Shown here: piece after piece, positions 59,556-64,000 of the stretch
Numbering within the stretch: position 1 is the stretch's first letter
Layout of the letters: each line of letters opens with the position of its first letter
Source: Triglochin maritima
Lineage: Eukaryota > Streptophyta > Magnoliopsida > Alismatales > Juncaginaceae
Length of the DNA: 64,000 nt
Reading direction: 5' to 3'
Assembly: GCA_963682175.1 (NCBI GenBank)
Contig: OY821779.1
Span: 1,748,501 to 1,812,500 of the forward strand
Program-made: the position numbers and the translations under genes
The notes under the pieces: generated by a model
The model's input: the letters and a program-made list of their open reading frames with translations, nothing else
What the model was told of the DNA's origin: nothing
The model's database searches: none

Positions 59556-59860
59556 GTACTTTTGGAAAAAAAAATTTTTTTTTCCTAAATTTCGAAATTT
59601 TTTTATTTTTATTATTATATAAAAAAATTACGGGGCAAGAAGGCCATTATTGTTTTGGCCTTCAAAACTTTCAAAAAAGAAACAAGAAAAAGGGAGAAAA
59701 CTAACTTAACAAAAAGATGAAAACAAAGCGACAGAGGACTACAAAAGCCTCTGGTTGAAGTAAGTGGACCTACATTTTTCCTAACTAAACTAAATATGGG
59801 AATGTAATCATGTACACATCCCTGGTATCAAACAAAGCTTCTAATGTTGTCACTTCAAAT

Positions 59861-61987
59861 TTATCCTCCCATAACAGCACCCTGAGACAGACGTTTCCAC
59901 TCCACCAGGCGATGTAAAAAGTCCATCACCTGCACATCAACACCCAAATCCAAATCAGAAACGACCACAACAACTAAAAAGTGAGAAACCGAACTCAAAG
60001 GCAATTTGGATTTTGACAGGAGACAAGACAGGGTTGTTGCCAAACCTCTGATGGTTCTTGTAGAGAGTAGGATGCATTTGTTTCCTTTGGGATCTTGGAC
60101 ACAAGGATTCCAAGTCCTTGTCCTCTTTCACGCAATACCTGAAACAAAAGATGACTTTCAATTACATGATATCTCATCAAGTTGAACGTAGACCAAAACA
60201 ATTACCTCAGGAAAAAATAATAACCATAGAAGTAAGTTCCTACCTTGAATGCATCCTCGTCTGTGCGGTCATCGCCAATGTAAACCGGTAAAACATCATT
60301 GCAATCAGCAAATCCTGAAACATGGAACAATTTTCTTTGGGTCAACAATACAAATAATAAAATTAAAGTAGATTGCAAGGGATTCCACTTCACGTGAAGA
60401 CACTTACCAAGAGATTCCAACAAGAACTCAAGGGCCTTGCCCTTGTCCCACTTGATGGTGGGTCTGATTTCCAGAACCTGAATTAAGCAAACACTTTCCA
60501 TATCAAAACAAAGCAAAAAAACAAACATACCCACTTCCTCTTTATAGCATAAAATAAGAGTAAAATGCCCCATGTATCTCACCTTTCTCCCTTGAGTGAG
60601 TTTCAGTTTTGGGTATTCCTTGAGGACTGATCTGACCTCCTCTGCCAGACAACTCCATCTCTGTAGTTCACAATTTGTGGAGGAGGGAAAGAAAGCTCAG
60701 TATATAATGACAAACATTTCTTGGCAAGATTCTGTGGTTGGTGGGATATGTTGCACCAATACTAACCTTTTCATCAACACAACGGAAATGAACAGACAAA
60801 CAAAACTTGTTATTCTCCACTCTGGCTCCTGGAACACCACTAGTTTTCTCCACCAGAGCCTTGTACACCTGGAAAAAAAATCAACAACAAAACAAAGATA
60901 TTTGTTTAGTATAAAAAAATTGGTGGGATAGATAACAAAAAAAGAAGATTAATAACTGATTCACCCACCTCATCTATCATGGGTACAAACTCGCTAGCAG
61001 GTTGGAACAGAAGTGACCTGCCACCCTGTTCAAAGCACATACTTTCCAAGTTAGAAGTCGAAATAAAAGTTGATAACGGCATTAAAAACTTTTATGGAAT
61101 CCAAATAAAATAAAAGGTTGAAATTTTCTTTCTTGGGGAAAAAGTTTGGTGCATACCTTGGTGTTGTATCTGTGTCCTCTGGCCGGTCCTTTGATGTCCA
61201 TCCCATGACTCCCGGCGTAATACAACTCAGCTAATTTTACAAAGTCATAAACCTAAATCCAACAAAACTTTAATCATAAAAAACAAAACCACAAATAATT
61301 TTTTTGTTTAAGTTTTGGTTTTGAAAATGCACCTTGTCTCTGCATCTTCCACTAACTATGGCGGTAGGAAAATACCTCGCCACATCCCTAACCACCGCCC
61401 TCATCTGCAAAACCAAATCACAACCCAAATTTAGATTTCTTTTTAAACAAAAAAAAACTTCAATTTTTTTTCTTCAAGAAACAAGAAGACGGAATTACTA
61501 ACCGATTCAGACATGAAGGCCAGATCGGGATCATCGACGATAGGCGAAAGCGTGCCATCGTAATCCAAAAACATAGCAATCTTCTTCCCTTTGGAAGCCT
61601 TCACGATCTCCTCAAACATCCCAAGAGCCGACGGATGACTCATCTGAAAGAAACCATAATAATAATAAAAACCCGAATCAAACACCGACCCAATTCCCAA
61701 ACCCGTCAAAAAAACCCAAAAGCCGGGACCTTTCTCACCATCCAAGTCGTGTCCTCCTCTCCTCCACAAGGCGCGACGGCGACGGCGGTCTTGGGGTGGG
61801 TCGGCGACGACGCGCGCATGGAATCGACCCACGTGGCCATCCTCCCTCCGCCGCCGGCGACCTCGAGCTGTTTGAGGTACTTCTTCCGGATGGTGATGCC
61901 GGCGGCGCGCGGGGGCGGGTAGGTCGTGGCCGGCGGGGAGGCGACGGCGACGGATTGGGTGGGGACGATGACATTCTGATTGGCCAT
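59861..61987 (-). CDS. TPP: Trehalose-6-phosphate phosphatase
   Basis: Eleven exons, 61987-61739, 61643-61503, 61404-61333, 61252-61157, 61025-60969, 60868-60767, 60660-60583, 60477-60408, 60314-60244, 60138-60046 and 59929-59861, join in phase to 365 residues, the usual plant TPP length. It removes phosphate from trehalose-6-phosphate, the signal of sucrose status in plants. HAD-family motifs are [12 protein letters not shown] (nucleophile Asp110 and Asp112) and [13 protein letters not shown] (Asp303, 304, 307, 309). Others are [24 protein letters not shown] and [13 protein letters not shown]. The N-terminus (residues 1-83) is the variable Pro/Ala-rich plant extension without an obvious targeting peptide. 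The ATG is the first in a GC-rich leader 115 bp downstream of a TATA box. All motifs are intact, so it is probably functional. Confidence 0.95.
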
Positions 61988-62101
61988 GACGGATTAGGGT
62001 TTGGGAATGGTGGGTTCTGGAATGGGGGAGAGAGAGATAAGGGTTTGGGTTTGGGTTTTGAGAGTTGAGAGAGGTGAGAGGGAAGGAGGGAGTTCAGACA
62101 G

Positions 62102-62110
62102 GTATTTATA
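62102..62110 (-). promoter_or_regulatory. TATA box of the TPP gene
   Basis: TATAAATAC on the minus strand, 115 bp upstream of the TPP ATG. A GA-rich leader follows (62030-62095). Confidence 0.65.
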
Positions 62111-62113
62111 ATT

Positions 62114-63460
62114 GGGCTCCGGGGTTTCTATGGGCCCCACGTAGACCTACTTCGGACATTGTTGGTGTTACTCACACGAACACTACACGGATTCATTCAC
62201 CTTCTTTTCCTTTTCCTTTTTCTTTATTTATTTGAGAGTTATTTTAAAGATTTGTTTGGCTAAATAAAGGTTTTCAAAACATTTTTTTTTTCCAAAATAC
62301 ACTTTTAAGGTTGCCATCCAATTCGAATAATTTGTTTCGAAAACACATTATTATATGTAAATATGTAATACAACATCCGTAAAATCACGTGTTTCATGAG
62401 AAATGAGGAGAAAAATCATACACAACGTGATTAAGAAGAAAATTGTGATCTTTTTTTTTTTTGAAACATCTCTTCGTTAAAAAAATGTAGATTTATAATC
62501 CATTATTTGGAAAAAATTCAAATACGTTTCTAGATTTGAAAGACCATATTATTTGAAACCCGCGTGTTTGCTTAAAAACACTATTATATATAAGTTGATT
62601 TTGTTACCTATCAATCCAAATCTTAGTATGGTAGTTGAAACGCGGTACATCAATCAAGCATAAACTTAGCATATAGTATGGTAGTTGATTTGTGTTTTGG
62701 ACTCATTTTACTCTCTAAACAACTTGGTGCCGTGGTTCTTGAATTACTAGCTATCTATCGTGCAATTTAAACCACTTACATTGTAGTGTCTATATATATA
62801 GAGAGAGAGACACACACACATCTACACATGCGTACATATATTAATCGTGAAGACAAAATATCTTATTATACAAGGTAACATATAGGTCTTGTTATACCAA
62901 TTCGGCAAACTGGGGTTGGATCAGTTGTTAATTTTTAGCTTAACATTAACTAAAAAATACGTAATGTTTTCAAGGAAAATCGTATTATATTATTTTTAAT
63001 GGTATGCATATTTTTAATGTGGAACTTAATTAAAAATGCATTAAACTATCTGTGAAATAAAAAATATAGAAAATATGTAATGAATGGTTAGTGGGATGGC
63101 TACTGAACGAACTACTACTGAGTGGATTCTCTAGTCAGCTTCTGAAGCTCCACACAGACACGAGCAATACTGTTTCTATCACGGCGTTTTGCGCGGGAAA
63201 ACTTCGTTACTTTTTAACTAGTTTCCACGTGAATTATTGGATTTCACGTAGATAATGCATGCAAATCACAACCACTCGTGTCAAATATTTGTCGGACATC
63301 TAAGTTGAGAACTGTATGAGATCATAAACAAGTTCGTAGTATCCATCAATTTACGCGTCAATTTGTACGGACCAAAACCATAGCCCCAACAGTTAAACTT
63401 TTACACGTTATTACACGTGTGACAATGAACGTGGACTTGACACAACTAACATTATTACGT
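62114..63460. other. Upstream intergenic region of TPP
   Basis: AT-rich; no gene or bounded element recognised. A short GA/CA microsatellite is at 62800-62819. Confidence 0.4.
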
Positions 63461-64000
63461 TAAGAGCATCCTTAGCCATCCCAAAAAATCAGGGCCCTTA
63501 AATCCACTCGACACCTCAAACTTTTATTAATAAAAAAATTACAAACCAACCACCCGTGTCGAATTTCGGGTGGAAAACTACAAACCAACCACCCGGGTAG
63601 AAATTCGGGCGTCCATCCGCCCGAAATTCCACCCCAGGCGCCTGGGAAATGTGGTTGGTGGGGGCACGTGTCCCCCACCATTGGTCTTTTTTTTATTTTG
63701 TGTTTTTGTGTTTAGAAAATGTTTTTAAAATCATTTAAAATCGTTTTTCAAATATATTTTTATGAAAATAAGTTTTTTATTTGTTTATATTTTCTAGAAT
63801 TTTTTGATAATTTTTCGTGTTTTGCCTAAAATTGATCCCGAAATGACGTGTAAGGGAGAGAATGTATGACGCTTGAGTTGTTTCTGGGCGTGGTTAAGAA
63901 AAATTTAGGGGGTTGGTTTGAGCTGATGTGGTGGAGAGAAAATCTGACGTGACTGAGAGAGAATCCAGGGCGTCCGGGAACTGCCTGGGCGTCGTCAACG
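63461..64000. mobile_element. Harbinger-family MITE, cut by window end
   Basis: It begins at 63464 with GAGCATCCTTAGCC, preceded by TAA. The body matches 45281-45780 closely and ends in 'gggaactgcctgggcgtc' at the window edge, where the other copy is about 15-20 bp from its terminus. So almost the whole element (about 550 bp) is inside the window. Confidence 0.82.

Larger units (their letters stand above)
57504..59642. mobile_element. 2.1-kb palindromic Mutator-type element with 9-bp TSD
   Basis: The element spans 57513-59633, flanked by a perfect GGCAAGAAG duplication (57504-57512, 59634-59642). It starts CCGTAATTTTTTTATATAAT and ends with its inverse. The inverted arms take up most of the element: GC-rich hairpin arrays at each end, then matching AT-rich tracts, with a third partial copy of the inner unit in the middle (about 58440-58900). 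There is no ORF with a domain. The 9-bp duplication and long inverted repeats fit a non-autonomous MULE. Confidence 0.9.

Overview
This is a nuclear window from a flowering plant, most likely a eudicot; I cannot place it closer. The evidence is split genes with GT-AG introns and plant-typical products (a chloroplast-type PP2C, an FCS-like zinc-finger protein, an Ole e 1-like secreted protein, EF-1alpha, a PHP-domain protein and trehalose-6-phosphate phosphatase). The gene-poor, AT-rich intergenic DNA between them is packed with plant transposon families.

Layout. 1-270: end of a Harbinger-like element. 583-961: small hAT element. 1306-6092 (-): nine-exon PP2C gene with an acidic, internally repeated linker. 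6158-7537: 1.38-kb inverted-repeat DNA element just before its start codon. 7668-10121: PIF/Harbinger element with a decayed transposase. 10210-19287: truncated Copia retrotransposon carrying a nested 7.8-kb Mutator-like element (MULE, 11344-19142). The MULE holds a FAR1-type transposase (-), a SUMO-protease-like passenger gene (+), and three arrays of one 21-bp minisatellite family. 22708-23878 (-): FLZ gene. 24130-25510: inverted copy of the 1.38-kb element. 25808-26767: Harbinger MITE. 29314-29846: almost perfect 533-bp fold-back. 30558-32346 (+): Ole e 1-like gene. 33077-34779: hAT relic. 35264-40112 (-): EF-1alpha copy split by a 2.17-kb solo-LTR-like insertion in a coding exon and by a young Copia element (40113-45108) in its leader or promoter. 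45281-47879: a Harbinger MITE and two hAT elements. 48696-52948 (+): PHP-domain gene. 57513-59633: 2.1-kb palindromic element with a 9-bp target duplication. 59861-61987 (-): TPP gene. 63464-64000: start of another Harbinger-like element.

The host genes do not form a pathway. What ties the window together is transposition: about ten insertions can be bounded to the base by terminal repeats and target-site duplications. Two lie directly upstream of genes and two hit one EF-1alpha copy. The most unusual structure is the MULE, in which related 21-bp repeats fill an intron of each of two convergent genes, with the same polarity relative to transcription, and also fill the space between the genes. 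A second theme is GC-rich hairpin arrays inside otherwise AT-rich elements of unrelated families. Exon borders were derived by reading splice sites and frame by eye; no database search was possible.
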